This document shows positions 16,930 to 25,779 of a stretch of 64,000 nt of DNA, one piece after another. The stretch covers positions 31,369 through 95,368 of the forward strand of contig CANROF010000087.1 in NCBI GenBank assembly GCA_947632155.1, given 5' to 3'. The DNA comes from an uncultured Oscillospiraceae bacterium (GTDB lineage: Bacteria > Bacillota > Clostridia > Oscillospirales > Oscillospiraceae). The notes under the pieces were generated by a model. It was not told where the DNA came from and did not search any database. It saw only the letters and a program-made list of their open reading frames with translations. The position numbers and the translations under genes are program-made. Each line of letters begins with the position of its first letter. Positions within the stretch are counted from its first letter, which is position 1.

Positions 16930-18594
16930 TTACTTAAAAAATTCTATTTCTAAATTATCTCCTAAACTCAAAACATTTTCATCTTTTGCCTTGCTCACTT
17001 TAAACCCTGAACGCTTTTCTTCTTCTATAAATTGCAAACGTTCAAAAAATTCACTCATTGACTGTCTAAATCTTTCATCTTGTAATAAGTCTTGAATTTT
17101 CAAAACGTCAGCTTCTTCCCAATGGTCTTTTACTACAACAGGGGCAATAGCATTACTTACAACATTATCAAACAGTCTCACTATATCAAAAACACTTATG
17201 CCCCAATCTTTAAAATTCTTATATAACACATCATCTTTTAGCGTGTCTATACTGTCAAAATAAGAGAATGATAAGAAGGCATAAAATGAATTTAAAAAGC
17301 TATCTATGAGTTTTAATGTGTCATGCTCTACATAGTCAGTTTTTGCTGGTTGAGGTTGTCCCTCATACATCAAAACATAGTCATCATTTAAAATTAACCA
17401 CTCAAAAACTTTTGTTATTGCTTTCCTTTTCTTTTCTTCTAATTCTCCTACTTGGTCCCTTGGTGTTTCACTCTCAAAACCCCATAATGCACCTGGCTTC
17501 ACAAACCAATAATACAGGTCATCCTCATCTTCTGGCTCAAACCAATACTCCACAACAAAAGGGCCTTTCTTTATTTCTGGTAGATGTAAATAAACATCCC
17601 CTTGGTATCTATGCAATCCTTCCTGAACAGGCACATCAAATTCATCATATGAACCGTCTGGATAATATAACCTAAAATGCAAACTTCCACCATGTCCACC
17701 ACCTGAACCACCACCACCTGAACCACCACCACTTCCACCATACTCTAAATCTAACTCAAAATCATACGTAAAACGCACATCAGGGCCTATGTAGTCATCT
17801 TCACTCCCTAATTGGGGCGTTTTTTGCTTTTCTTCTTCTTTACGTTTTTCCTTTTCTTCTGGCGTTTCATTTATCAATATGTCCCCATTTTCTAACGTTA
17901 GAGGCATAATGTAATAATAATCTCCATTTATCAAAGTCAATACATCTGACCCCTGACCTGTTCCACTTGGCCCATTTAGTCTTATCGTCTGACTATTTCT
18001 CACATCTTCCTTAACCCTGAAATTTAAATACAACTGCACAGCATCCACATATTCTACAACATCTTGCAACGCTTGAATCTGCACGACGCCGCGCGCGGCG
18101 TCGTGTCGAGCTTGTATTGTGAGAAGGGGATTGTTTTGTTTGTAGTTTATGTATTCTATTGTATTTATTGGATAAGAGATAAGGGCTTGTAGTCCTGCAT
18201 AACCCCTATTTTCTACACTATTATTACAAATACTCAAAGGCATCAATACTTCTTGCCCTGCTGCACCTTCTACATCTGACAATGACAAACACAAATACTT
18301 CCCTTTTGGATTATGTCCGTCCCTGTCTTGTGTTTGCATTTTCTCAACTTTTCCAAAAGTTTCGTAGATATAACGCCTTCCTATCAATATTCCACATATT
18401 AAACTAAACAACTCCTGACTATTCGCAGGAACTAAACTCACGCCTTGCTTGCCTAAATTATGCACAACTCGCGGATTTTCTGGAATTTCTGAAACACTTG
18501 AACTTCCGCATATATAACCAATTTCAAACCAACGACTATCCAAACCCTGCACATCTTCACCTTTAAACTTGAAAAACACAAACATCACCACCAA
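16930..18594 (-). CDS. Large phage structural protein with Gly-rich linker
   Basis: 554 residues. Around residues 105-150 the pattern VEGAAGQEVLMPLSI...GYAGLQALISYP resembles a cohesin-like beta sandwich. A Gly/Ser/His linker lies near residues 300-320 (GGSGGGSGGGGSGGGHGG), followed by a beta-rich domain and a long helical C-terminus. A Lys/Glu-rich segment precedes the linker. A GC-rich 24-bp palindrome at 18082-18105 is in frame. Probably a baseplate or appendage protein; the fold calls are by eye only. It has its own upstream promoter-like region at 18.7-19.2 kb. Confidence 0.6.
   Translation of the reverse strand: MVVMFVFFKFKGEDVQGLDSRWFEIGYICGSSSVSEIPENPRVVHNLGKQGVSLVPANSQELFSLICGILIGRRYIYETFGKVEKMQTQDRDGHNPKGKYLCLSLSDVEGAAGQEVLMPLSICNNSVENRGYAGLQALISYPINTIEYINYKQNNPLLTIQARHDAARGVVQIQALQDVVEYVDAVQLYLNFRVKEDVRNSQTIRLNGPSGTGQGSDVLTLINGDYYYIMPLTLENGDILINETPEEKEKRKEEEKQKTPQLGSEDDYIGPDVRFTYDFELDLEYGGSGGGSGGGGSGGGHGGSLHFRLYYPDGSYDEFDVPVQEGLHRYQGDVYLHLPEIKKGPFVVEYWFEPEDEDDLYYWFVKPGALWGFESETPRDQVGELEEKKRKAITKVFEWLILNDDYVLMYEGQPQPAKTDYVEHDTLKLIDSFLNSFYAFLSFSYFDSIDTLKDDVLYKNFKDWGISVFDIVRLFDNVVSNAIAPVVVKDHWEEADVLKIQDLLQDERFRQSMSEFFERLQFIEEEKRSGFKVSKAKDENVLSLGDNLEIEFFK
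18082..18105. repeat. 24-bp perfect GC palindrome inside a phage coding region
   Basis: CACGACGCCGCG followed directly by its complement CGCGGCGTCGTG. 20 of 24 bases are G or C in otherwise AT-rich DNA. In frame it encodes part of ARHDAARGVV. Confidence 0.85.
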
Positions 18595-18716
18595 TTAACA
18601 CATAACATATAACACATTATGCTTTTTGTCTTTTTCTTCTTGTTGTTTGTCTTGTTGTTGTTTTTCTTTTATTTATTATGTATTATGTACTATGTTTATC
18701 TTTAACGTTTTCTTCT

Positions 18717-18742
18717 TTCTATTATATACTGTGTAGATGTCC
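18717..18742 (-). promoter_or_regulatory. Promoter-like block, copy 1
   Basis: Minus strand GGACATCTACACAGTATATAATAGAA; a perfect TATAAT but no -35 at normal distance, so activation from the repeats upstream is likely. Nearly identical to 19091-19116. Confidence 0.5.
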
Positions 18743-18765
18743 TTGTTTATGCATAACCCTTAAAA

Positions 18766-18835
18766 TTAACTGTCCACATTATCTTCAACTGTCCAATCTA
18801 AATTTAACTGTCCAAATTATAGCCAACTGTCCAAG
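18766..18835 (-). repeat. Four spaced TGGACAGTT repeats, array 1
   Basis: ACTGTCCA on the plus strand starts at 18768, 18788, 18807 and 18826, spacing 20/19/19, i.e. close to two helical turns each. Reads as a multi-site regulator-binding array upstream of the promoter-like block at 18717-18742. Confidence 0.7.
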
Positions 18836-19090
18836 TTATAACATACAAACCCTACACATAAACATAATACCATAACAAAACAAGCAAACAAGCAAAAACA
18901 ACAAACCAAAACATCAAAACATAACACAATAACTACAAGCAAAAACACAAACACAAACACATAAAACATTATAATCTATCTTGTTTTCTTCTTGTTGTTT
19001 TACTGCCTTGTTGTTTTACTGCCTTGTTGTTGTTTTTCTTTTTTATTTATTATGTATTATGTTTCATGTTTTACTTTTTACGTTTTTTCC

Positions 19091-19116
19091 TTCTATTATA
19101 TACTATGTAGATGTCC
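19091..19116 (-). promoter_or_regulatory. Promoter-like block, copy 2
   Basis: Minus strand GGACATCTACATAGTATATAATAGAA, differing from copy 1 at one base. Confidence 0.5.
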
Positions 19117-19140
19117 TTATAACTGCAGAATCGTCAAAAT

Positions 19141-19208
19141 TTACTGTCTAACCCTAAAAATAACTGTAGATAACTACTTAAACTGTTCAACCTAACCCTA
19201 ACTGTCAA
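19141..19208 (-). repeat. Four spaced TGGACAGTT-like repeats, array 2 (diverged)
   Basis: ACTGT starts at 19143, 19163, 19182 and 19201, again spacing 20/19/19. The sequences have drifted (ACTGTCTA, ACTGTAGA, ACTGTTCA, ACTGTCAA) but the register is unchanged. Confidence 0.6.
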
Positions 19209-19442
19209 AAATTTTTCTAAACATAACCATTATTTACATTTATATCCTTTTATAGTGTCTCTAACTTTTACATTTATGCTTTTACTCATTTTATACTATG
19301 CATCCTTATTTTGTATCTCTGTATTAAGTTATTTTTAACTGTTCAAAATATAAAACAACTAGATGCATTCTTTACACTTTATGCTATTTATTTATACCAT
19401 TATCTTTTTCTACACTGTCCATTTTTAAAATTTTACATCTTG

Positions 19443-19485
19443 ACTTTTGAAAATTGAGGCATTATATGCCCCAATTTTCAAAAGT
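19443..19485 (-). terminator. Hairpin after the 19503-20693 gene
   Basis: ACTTTTGAAAATTG-GGCAT / ATGCC-CAATTTTCAAAAGT with one mismatch, directly beyond the stop of the minus-strand tail gene. Confidence 0.55.
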
Positions 19486-19502
19486 TAAAGGGTGGATTGT
19501 GT

Positions 19503-20693
19503 TTAAATTCTGCCCTGTGTTCTTGTAATTGTGCCTTGATACTGTTTATCTTGTATTATAGCCGTTAGTTCATTGTTATCATTGAAAACATACTCGAAGG
19601 AGTGCATGACTTCCATTGGAAATTTCAACTTAAACCCATTATCAAAAATCTCCAAACTCTCAAAAAACTTTTGAATTAAACCCTTTACATACGCCCCATC
19701 TTCGTCCAAAATAAACCCTATCTCTTCACCTTTGCTTGTTGTGTACATAAAATAAAAGCCGTTGTCTGTTTTTGTTATTCTTCCTGTTCCATTTACGCCC
19801 GTATCGTCTGTTCCTGCTCCAAAACGCATTACAGGAACAGGGTTGCCGTTTTCGTCTAATTCAAAATGGAATTTCTGTTTACAGTGTTTATATTCTGCCT
19901 TATAGATAAAGAATTTAAACTTTTCCCTTTCACTGTCTGCCATATCTGGATACTTATCCCATGGGTCAATGTCTGTAACATATTTATACGCATCAGGCCC
20001 CTCTATTGATGTATACCAATAGTAGTGGTCTTCTGCATAGCCCGCCTTATTGACTGAATAAAAGAACTGCTCTTTTTCTTCACTAAGTTTGACAGTGTAG
20101 AAACTAACAGTCCAATCCTTTATCTCTATAAAGTTTACTATCTGCCCAGGGTTTGCTTTTCGTGCATCCATACTCCAAAAGTTAGTCTGTATCTGCTGCG
20201 CGAATAGTCCATCTGATAGAATAGATGTTGCTTGTATTAAGGATGCCTGTATTGTTTCCTCTTTTAAAACTTTCGCAATAGTTGTTATTTGTACATCTTC
20301 GCTCTCATATAATGAAAAACTCTCTATGTCTAACGTGTCATTTTCTGCGTTATTTTTAAAATTAACAGTTATCTTTTCTATGTCATTCCCTGCAAGGTTC
20401 AGTTGTGAGTAGTTTGTAAAGTATCCTTCTTCGTCTTGTCTGTCCTTATTAAAAACAACGCAAAAGGTGTCCGTCTTTATGTCCTTGTTTTTATATTCAA
20501 CAGAAACACTAACAGAAGCCTTTATGTTGTAAGAATAAGAAGAAGCCCCATTATTCTTTACTTTTTGAATAAACAAGAGAGAAGATGCAGCTGATTCATA
20601 GTTTGACGGCATAACAAAAACACGCTCTCCATTTGGTTCTATGCTGAAAGGCTCTGTAATGCTCCACAAGGCCCCCTCTTTATAACTGACCAT
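19503..20693 (-). CDS. Phage tail / baseplate protein
   Basis: 396 residues, overlapping the end of the preceding gene by 14 bases. N-terminal beta-rich part (ALWSITEPFSIEPNGERVFVMPS), a central switch SLIQATSILSDGLFAQQIQT of the kind joining tail-hub and fibre parts, and a C-terminal part with Gly-rich GAGTDDTGVNGTGRI. No enzyme motif. Likely tip or fibre-attachment protein. Confidence 0.6.
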   Translation of the reverse strand: MVSYKEGALWSITEPFSIEPNGERVFVMPSNYESAASSLLFIQKVKNNGASSYSYNIKASVSVSVEYKNKDIKTDTFCVVFNKDRQDEEGYFTNYSQLNLAGNDIEKITVNFKNNAENDTLDIESFSLYESEDVQITTIAKVLKEETIQASLIQATSILSDGLFAQQIQTNFWSMDARKANPGQIVNFIEIKDWTVSFYTVKLSEEKEQFFYSVNKAGYAEDHYYWYTSIEGPDAYKYVTDIDPWDKYPDMADSEREKFKFFIYKAEYKHCKQKFHFELDENGNPVPVMRFGAGTDDTGVNGTGRITKTDNGFYFMYTTSKGEEIGFILDEDGAYVKGLIQKFFESLEIFDNGFKLKFPMEVMHSFEYVFNDNNELTAIIQDKQYQGTITRTQGRI

Positions 20694-22008
20694 CTACTCC
20701 ACCCCCTAAAACTAAACACCTTACACCTAATTGTAGCAAGCCCCAACCTTGCCCGTCATACTCTGCGTCTATTGTGTGAATATAACCCAAATAGTCCAAA
20801 TCTGCGTCTGTGTCTTGTATTCTGACAATATCCCCAATGTCAACAGATAAATCCTTATCCTCTACATTTGCCAAAATATAAGGCATTTTTTGCGTTGCTC
20901 TCTCATACAATAAATCCAACAACTTCTCTGCATCTGCCTTTTTCTGAATAAGTATGCTGTCAACTGTCAAACTTTGCACCGTCTCAACATTTAAGTCCTT
21001 TTCTATGTATGCTCCAGCACTCTCTATCACTTTTCCCCATATTTCAACGTTTACAATATCATCCTCTTCTGCTGGATTATTCAAAACAAAAGAAAGCGTG
21101 GATGCTGTGTATGAGATAGAAGATATTGTTGTGTTGTTATTGCTTGAACATTTAACATTATCCAACTCATAAAAATTAGAAATTCCTAAATCATAACTAT
21201 TAAATGTATTTTCTCCGCTTTTTACTACTAAATCCCCTATTTTTAACACATTTTGAACATCTGACACGTTGCACGCTGTATATCCAACCCTTAACTGATT
21301 GTATGATGAAAACAGGGAAAAGCCAAACTCTGAATCTGTCAAATAGTGGTTTCTGTCTTGTCTTGTGTATGTAATAACAGGCTCACCGTTAATTTGTTTA
21401 GATTTAAAAATTATTTTGTTATCTGCTGAAACATAACAATAACAGTCAACAGCACGGCATAATTCTTTTAATTGCTCCGCCATTTCCCTCCTATTTAATA
21501 CTGTATAATTTAACTCTAAATTCTCTATCTTTTCATCTATCACAACATCTTCACGCTCTACATTATAAAGGGAAAGAAGGGCGTAAATGTAGTCGTAGAG
21601 TTTAATGTTTCTGTCTATTTGTAGTCCGTTTGTGTTAGAGTTTAAGATAAAATGTAGTCTGTCACACGCTCTGACGCTGACGCTTTGCGTGTCAATGTGT
21701 GTGGGTGCTGAAAAGTCAACAATAAAGCCCGTAAAAATTGGACTCTGTTTTTCTTCATCCCTATACACTACCAACTCTTGCCCGTTTTTAATGTCTTTAT
21801 ATTTTGCTGTTTCACTGTTCACATTAAATTCATTATAAAGATTGGAAAACTGTAAATTAACCTCTCCACTTTGGATATCTGCCTGTATCTGCGTTATATC
21901 ACTATCTGTTGCACGATTGAGGGCAAAGCCCTCAATCGTGTTATCTGTTTCGTGGAATGTGTAAAATTGATTTTCTCCTGTTTTTATTGTTATTGTTAGA
22001 TTATTCAT
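20680..22008 (-). CDS. Phage baseplate hub-like tail protein
   Basis: 442 residues. Layout resembles gp44/XkdQ-type hub proteins: beta barrels early (NLTITIKTGENQFYTF; VFTGFIVDFSAPTH-like strand FTGFIVDFSAPTH), RACDRLHFIL, and a late LSVDIGDIVRIQDTDADLDYLGYIHTIDAEYDGQGW segment typical of hub domain ends. Comes right after the distal-tail-like gene, as in siphoviruses. Confidence 0.7.
   Translation of the reverse strand: MNNLTITIKTGENQFYTFHETDNTIEGFALNRATDSDITQIQADIQSGEVNLQFSNLYNEFNVNSETAKYKDIKNGQELVVYRDEEKQSPIFTGFIVDFSAPTHIDTQSVSVRACDRLHFILNSNTNGLQIDRNIKLYDYIYALLSLYNVEREDVVIDEKIENLELNYTVLNRREMAEQLKELCRAVDCYCYVSADNKIIFKSKQINGEPVITYTRQDRNHYLTDSEFGFSLFSSYNQLRVGYTACNVSDVQNVLKIGDLVVKSGENTFNSYDLGISNFYELDNVKCSSNNNTTISSISYTASTLSFVLNNPAEEDDIVNVEIWGKVIESAGAYIEKDLNVETVQSLTVDSILIQKKADAEKLLDLLYERATQKMPYILANVEDKDLSVDIGDIVRIQDTDADLDYLGYIHTIDAEYDGQGWGLLQLGVRCLVLGGGVDGQL
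21912..21940. repeat. 13-bp hairpin inside coding region
   Basis: CACGATTGAGGGC / GCCCTCAATCGTG, loop AAA, in frame near the N-terminus of the hub-like gene (TIEGFALNR). Confidence 0.7.
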
Positions 22009-22027
22009 TATCTACACCTCCACTCTG

Positions 22028-22390
22028 TCAGTTTTCAATGAGTTCCAAACTAAAATTACTCCAGCACCCCATAGCATCCGCTTCTATACTGCGCTCCTTG
22101 TCATAAACAGCATAACCTACAAACTCCACACGTTCTGCGTCTTTATCTTGAAAAACTACGGAAACGTTTAGGCTGTCCTTATCAATAGCATCCGTAATCT
22201 CTTTATAATGCTCGTCTGATATATAAGATGCCCCAACTGTCAGTTTCCACTTTTTACATACAAGGCGGAGTCTATTGTAGCCTGTGAGTGAGTTTCTGCC
22301 CCCTTTTGTTATGTCAAACTGTTGAGGGTGATATGAGTCGAGTTCTTTTAATTCTATCCCATTTACTGAAACAAAAACACCGTCAAGCAT
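22028..22390 (-). CDS. Small tail protein between tape measure and hub
   Basis: 120 residues, overlapping the tape measure end by 8 bases. Starts MLDGVFVSVNGIELKEL and has mixed beta-strand character with a SLELIEN end. Size and place suggest a distal tail or tail-completion protein. No family was firmly recognised. Confidence 0.6.
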   Translation of the reverse strand: MLDGVFVSVNGIELKELDSYHPQQFDITKGGRNSLTGYNRLRLVCKKWKLTVGASYISDEHYKEITDAIDKDSLNVSVVFQDKDAERVEFVGYAVYDKERSIEADAMGCWSNFSLELIEN

Positions 22391-24998
22391 AAGACACTCC
22401 CCTCCTTGCGTTCATGTTTTTCTGTGTTGCTGCTATTTGTGAAACAAGGCGCTCCATACTGCGCTCATCACCAAAAGCATTTTCGATATTGTAGACATTG
22501 CCCGTCATGCCTGAATTTGCTAACTGTCCCATAATTTGATTTGCCAACGTATCAACTGCTGATGTGTCCTTATAGTTTCTGTTGTTGTTTATAGTGTTCT
22601 GTGTCAGATTTGGCGCGCTTGGCGTGGTTGTTGTTGTATCTTTTAAAATATCTGGTGTCCACTTGTTTATCTCTTTTATTTGCAAACGTCCTCCAAACAG
22701 TTCATTCTTTACAACATCTGGTAATTTATCCATTAGTCCGTTTATTGTTCTTATTGCAAAGTTAATGCCCTCTATTATACCATTTACAATAGCCGTGAAT
22801 GACTTGACAACATAAGTTATAAGTCCATTAAATACATTTTTACTTCCCTCTACAATAAGGCTCATGTCCCCAGTAAGTAGACCATCCAACACTTGAAAAA
22901 TGCCCTTCAAAAAGTCAATAAGTCCACCCATTCCATCTATGATGTCCATTATAAGACCGCCAACAATAGCAGAAACAAAATCACAACCAAAAGACAAGAT
23001 AGGCACGATGTATTTAATAACAAAAGACACAACAGGCGCTATTACTCTGTCATATATATCAGCAACAAACTTTGAAAATATACCAACCAAACCCAAAACC
23101 TTATCCACAAAAGGCTTTAAATGTTCATCCCATATTTCTTTTATCTTTTCTATAAAATAAGTCAATGTAGGTCCAACATACAGATTCCACATATCCAAAA
23201 CAGCACCGCTTATTTGAGAAAATGCGGAAGTCATGGCTTCAAGTGTTGGCTTAAAGTATTCGTCGTAGTTTTTCTGTATAACTTCAAAAAGTCCCAAAAC
23301 AACAGACTTTACAAGACCTGTTGCACTTGCACAATTTTCCGCCGTATTATCAAAAAACTCTTTTAGTTTTAATTCATTATCTGCTATTATCTTATCTATT
23401 CCTGACGTTATATCTGAAGTATAACTACTGAATAAGTCAACTAAACCCAAAGATAAACCCTGTACTGTTGAGAAGATGTTAGAAATAGATGTTGTTGTAT
23501 CTGGATTCTCAAAAAAGCCCTGAATTATCTTGCTTATTTTTTCGCTAATGCTATTAAGTTTTGTCGTTGTTGTGTTGTAGTTTGAAATAATGCTATTAAG
23601 TTTTTCGCTTATTTTCTCTTTATTTTCATCAAGATGTTGAGAAAATCCACTTATAATAACACTTCCAATGCTTTTACCAACAGATACAAATCTTAAAGAT
23701 TGCAAAATCATTGTCCTTGCTATATTCTCTATGTATGCAGAAACATTTGGTTCTACGTTATAAAATATATTAGTGAGATTTTCCTTTATTTTATCTATGT
23801 TTTCAGAGATTTTTGAAAAGTCCAAAAGTTTATCTATATCTACACCTTTCGTCCATTCTCTAATCTTTGCCCTTATTTTCTCCACCAACACATGAATCTT
23901 TGAAAATTTGCCTTCTGCTTCATCTAATGCCTGCGTGTCAATAGATAAAGAAGGCTCTGTTGTTGCTTCACTTGTTGAACTTCCTCCACCTGCTCCACTG
24001 TCTGACAACTGCACCACATTATCAAAAGAGGCCAAACTTTCCTTCGCTTCTGTTGCTGAATCTGACACATCATCATAAGAATCAGATAATTCAGATAAAT
24101 CACCAACCAACCCTCCAACTGTTGCCTTATTATTCAAAACTCCACCAAAGGCTGTGTATATAGTTTCAGATATAGACACGAATTTTTGGGCCAATCTATC
24201 CAACCACTCAACAATACGAGAGAGAACAGGGACAAAAGTTGCTGCAATAGTAGAAAATGCCTGTCCCAACTTCTCCTTCATATCACCAAACGAATTACTC
24301 AACTGCTTCAATTTTCCCAGCGGAGTTTTTGATAATACACCTGACATCTCCCCATAGTTATTAACTAACGCCTGAGATAGTATCTCCGCCCGTTCTAACT
24401 CATCCGCCATCTCAAACGCTGACTTCTCCACTTCTGTAAACGTAAGTCCTGACTTTGCCAAGTTTGACAGTGTGCCGTTTGCTATGCTTTTTCCTAACTG
24501 ATTCGCCAAACTTTGCGCCTGTGCCGCTGTTGCATCTAACCCATACATACCAGCCAAAGCATTCGCAAAATTTGGCAAAATAGCCTCCAAACTGCGAGAA
24601 TCTTTTAAAAATGTCGCAAGTTGTGCCATTCCTGCCAAACTGACCTCATCACCAATAACACCCAAATTTTGATATTCTGAAGCCAGCTCTTTTATTTTGT
24701 TTATCTGTTCATCTGTTGCTCTCATTCTTTGCGTCATAACAGTAGAAAGTTTAGTTTCTGCTGTCATTTGTATCTTATAAAGGGCTGTTGTTTCTTTTGC
24801 AAGTTGTACAGTTGCTTTTATAGCCTGACTTATGCCTGAAACAATAGTCTTACCAATAGTCGCACATGACGCCGTAAGTTTTGATGCGCTGCCTTTTATA
24901 TCTTGAAATGATGAATTCAATTTTTGATAACTTGACTTATTGACTTCATAATTTACGCCAATCTTAATATCTCCACCATTTATTCCGTTGTTCATCAT
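22383..24998 (-). CDS. Tail tape measure protein
   Basis: 871 residues, longest phage gene, directly after the tail chaperones. Alternating helical stretches; hydrophobic membrane-like segments around residues 640-720 (FVIKYIVPILSFGCDFVSAIVGGLIMDII); Gly/Ser-rich break near residue 335 (SDSGAGGGSSTSEA). Sets tail length and is ejected with the DNA. Length suggests a tail of roughly 120-130 nm by the usual rule (inference). Confidence 0.88.
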   Translation of the reverse strand: MMNNGINGGDIKIGVNYEVNKSSYQKLNSSFQDIKGSASKLTASCATIGKTIVSGISQAIKATVQLAKETTALYKIQMTAETKLSTVMTQRMRATDEQINKIKELASEYQNLGVIGDEVSLAGMAQLATFLKDSRSLEAILPNFANALAGMYGLDATAAQAQSLANQLGKSIANGTLSNLAKSGLTFTEVEKSAFEMADELERAEILSQALVNNYGEMSGVLSKTPLGKLKQLSNSFGDMKEKLGQAFSTIAATFVPVLSRIVEWLDRLAQKFVSISETIYTAFGGVLNNKATVGGLVGDLSELSDSYDDVSDSATEAKESLASFDNVVQLSDSGAGGGSSTSEATTEPSLSIDTQALDEAEGKFSKIHVLVEKIRAKIREWTKGVDIDKLLDFSKISENIDKIKENLTNIFYNVEPNVSAYIENIARTMILQSLRFVSVGKSIGSVIISGFSQHLDENKEKISEKLNSIISNYNTTTTKLNSISEKISKIIQGFFENPDTTTSISNIFSTVQGLSLGLVDLFSSYTSDITSGIDKIIADNELKLKEFFDNTAENCASATGLVKSVVLGLFEVIQKNYDEYFKPTLEAMTSAFSQISGAVLDMWNLYVGPTLTYFIEKIKEIWDEHLKPFVDKVLGLVGIFSKFVADIYDRVIAPVVSFVIKYIVPILSFGCDFVSAIVGGLIMDIIDGMGGLIDFLKGIFQVLDGLLTGDMSLIVEGSKNVFNGLITYVVKSFTAIVNGIIEGINFAIRTINGLMDKLPDVVKNELFGGRLQIKEINKWTPDILKDTTTTTPSAPNLTQNTINNNRNYKDTSAVDTLANQIMGQLANSGMTGNVYNIENAFGDERSMERLVSQIAATQKNMNARRGVSYA

Positions 24999-25025
24999 CT
25001 CACCTTCCTATAAATAAAATAAACG

Positions 25026-25049
25026 GGGGCGCTTCTACTGAAGCGCCCC
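25026..25049 (-). terminator. Hairpin between tail chaperone and tape measure genes
   Basis: GGGGCGCTTC / GAAGCGCCCC with loop of 4, followed on the minus strand by CGTTTATTTTATTT. May lower tape-measure expression relative to the chaperone and tail-tube genes. Confidence 0.6.
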
Positions 25050-25101
25050 ATAGAGAAGAAAGAAGGATAGAATTGGTTATGTTGTTGTGTTGTTGTGGTA
25101 G

Positions 25102-25389
25102 TTAGTCAATTCTGTTCCTTTCTACAAATTCCCGCCATTGTTTAATGTTTTCCTCTTTTGTTTGAGGTTTCTTGTGTTGTTGTTCCTCATAGCGGATGGG
25201 GCGTTTTGGATATTCTTTTGGGTTTAATACTGCCAATCCTACCAATCGTCCAAGCGTCCAAATATAGCCCATTTTTTGGTTGTATTCCTCAATTTTTAGC
25301 CTGTTCTTTTCTTCTAAAATGTGCCTAAATCTTGAGGGGTTCAATTCGTAAAAGTTGCCTATATTGTAAACAAGTGCCAAATCTTCCAT
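25102..25389 (-). CDS. Tail assembly chaperone, frameshift extension (gpT-like)
   Basis: 95 residues if started at ATG 25389, but the frame is open upstream into the preceding gene in the -1 register, so it is most likely made as an extension by ribosomal frameshifting at 25479-25485. Charged, basic, helical (EEYNQKMGYIWTLGRLVGL). The fusion product would be about 211 residues. Confidence 0.8.
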   Translation of the reverse strand: MEDLALVYNIGNFYELNPSRFRHILEEKNRLKIEEYNQKMGYIWTLGRLVGLAVLNPKEYPKRPIRYEEQQHKKPQTKEENIKQWREFVERNRID

Positions 25390-25406
25390 TTCTTCTATTT
25401 CTTCAA

Positions 25407-25736
25407 TTATGCCTCTTGTGTCTGCTCCTGAGCTGTTGTCGTTATGTTCTGCAATATCTGCTCCAGCTCTTTCTTGTAAAAATTTGCCTTAATTAGTCCC
25501 CTTATAACGTCCTGTTGTATCTCAAAAAAGTCCTCACCGTCTGCCATAGCTTCACCTATCTTTTCAATAGCCTCATCGTTAGACTTCAATTTAAGGCCAT
25601 ATCTTACGAATATATGCAAAACGACCTCATCTTGAAACACAAACTGCACCATCTCTACAAGTTGAGACAATTTATAAAACTTTTTGACTTCTTTTGCTAT
25701 TTGCAAAATATCACCGTATGTATAACTTAATTCCAT
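25407..25736 (-). CDS. Tail assembly chaperone (gpG-like)
   Basis: 109 residues, acidic, helical, between the major tail protein and the tape measure, exactly where the gpG/gpGT pair lies in long-tailed phages. The slippery heptamer falls at codons 84-86 (Ala-Asn-Phe). Confidence 0.8.
   Translation of the reverse strand: MELSYTYGDILQIAKEVKKFYKLSQLVEMVQFVFQDEVVLHIFVRYGLKLKSNDEAIEKIGEAMADGEDFFEIQQDVIRGLIKANFYKKELEQILQNITTTAQEQTQEA
25479..25485 (-). other. -1 ribosomal frameshift site
   Basis: Minus strand A AAT TTT in the zero frame of the gpG-like gene, a standard X XXY YYZ heptamer. The -1 frame is open from here through the stop of the next gene at 25102. Confidence 0.8.
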
Positions 25737-25779
25737 TTTATTTTCCTCCTTTTATGTTGCTATTACTACATTTTCTTCT

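Larger units (their letters stand above)
18595..19502 (-). other. Gene-free regulatory region with a diverged direct duplication
   Basis: Two copies of a segment of about 200 bp (18640-18840 and 19010-19210, offset about 375). Each has a promoter-like block and four spaced TGGACAGTT-like repeats on the minus strand (separate entries). Between them lies an A/C-rich, G-poor stretch (18840-18970). The region precedes the 16930-18594 gene in its direction of reading. Confidence 0.65.

Noticed and set aside
15407..18594. Diversity-generating retroelement target
   Set aside because: No reverse transcriptase gene and no template-variable repeat pair in the window.
18766..19208. Iteron-type replication origin
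   Set aside because: Spaced repeats resemble iterons, but no Rep gene is near and a promoter-like block adjoins each array; regulation is the simpler reading.
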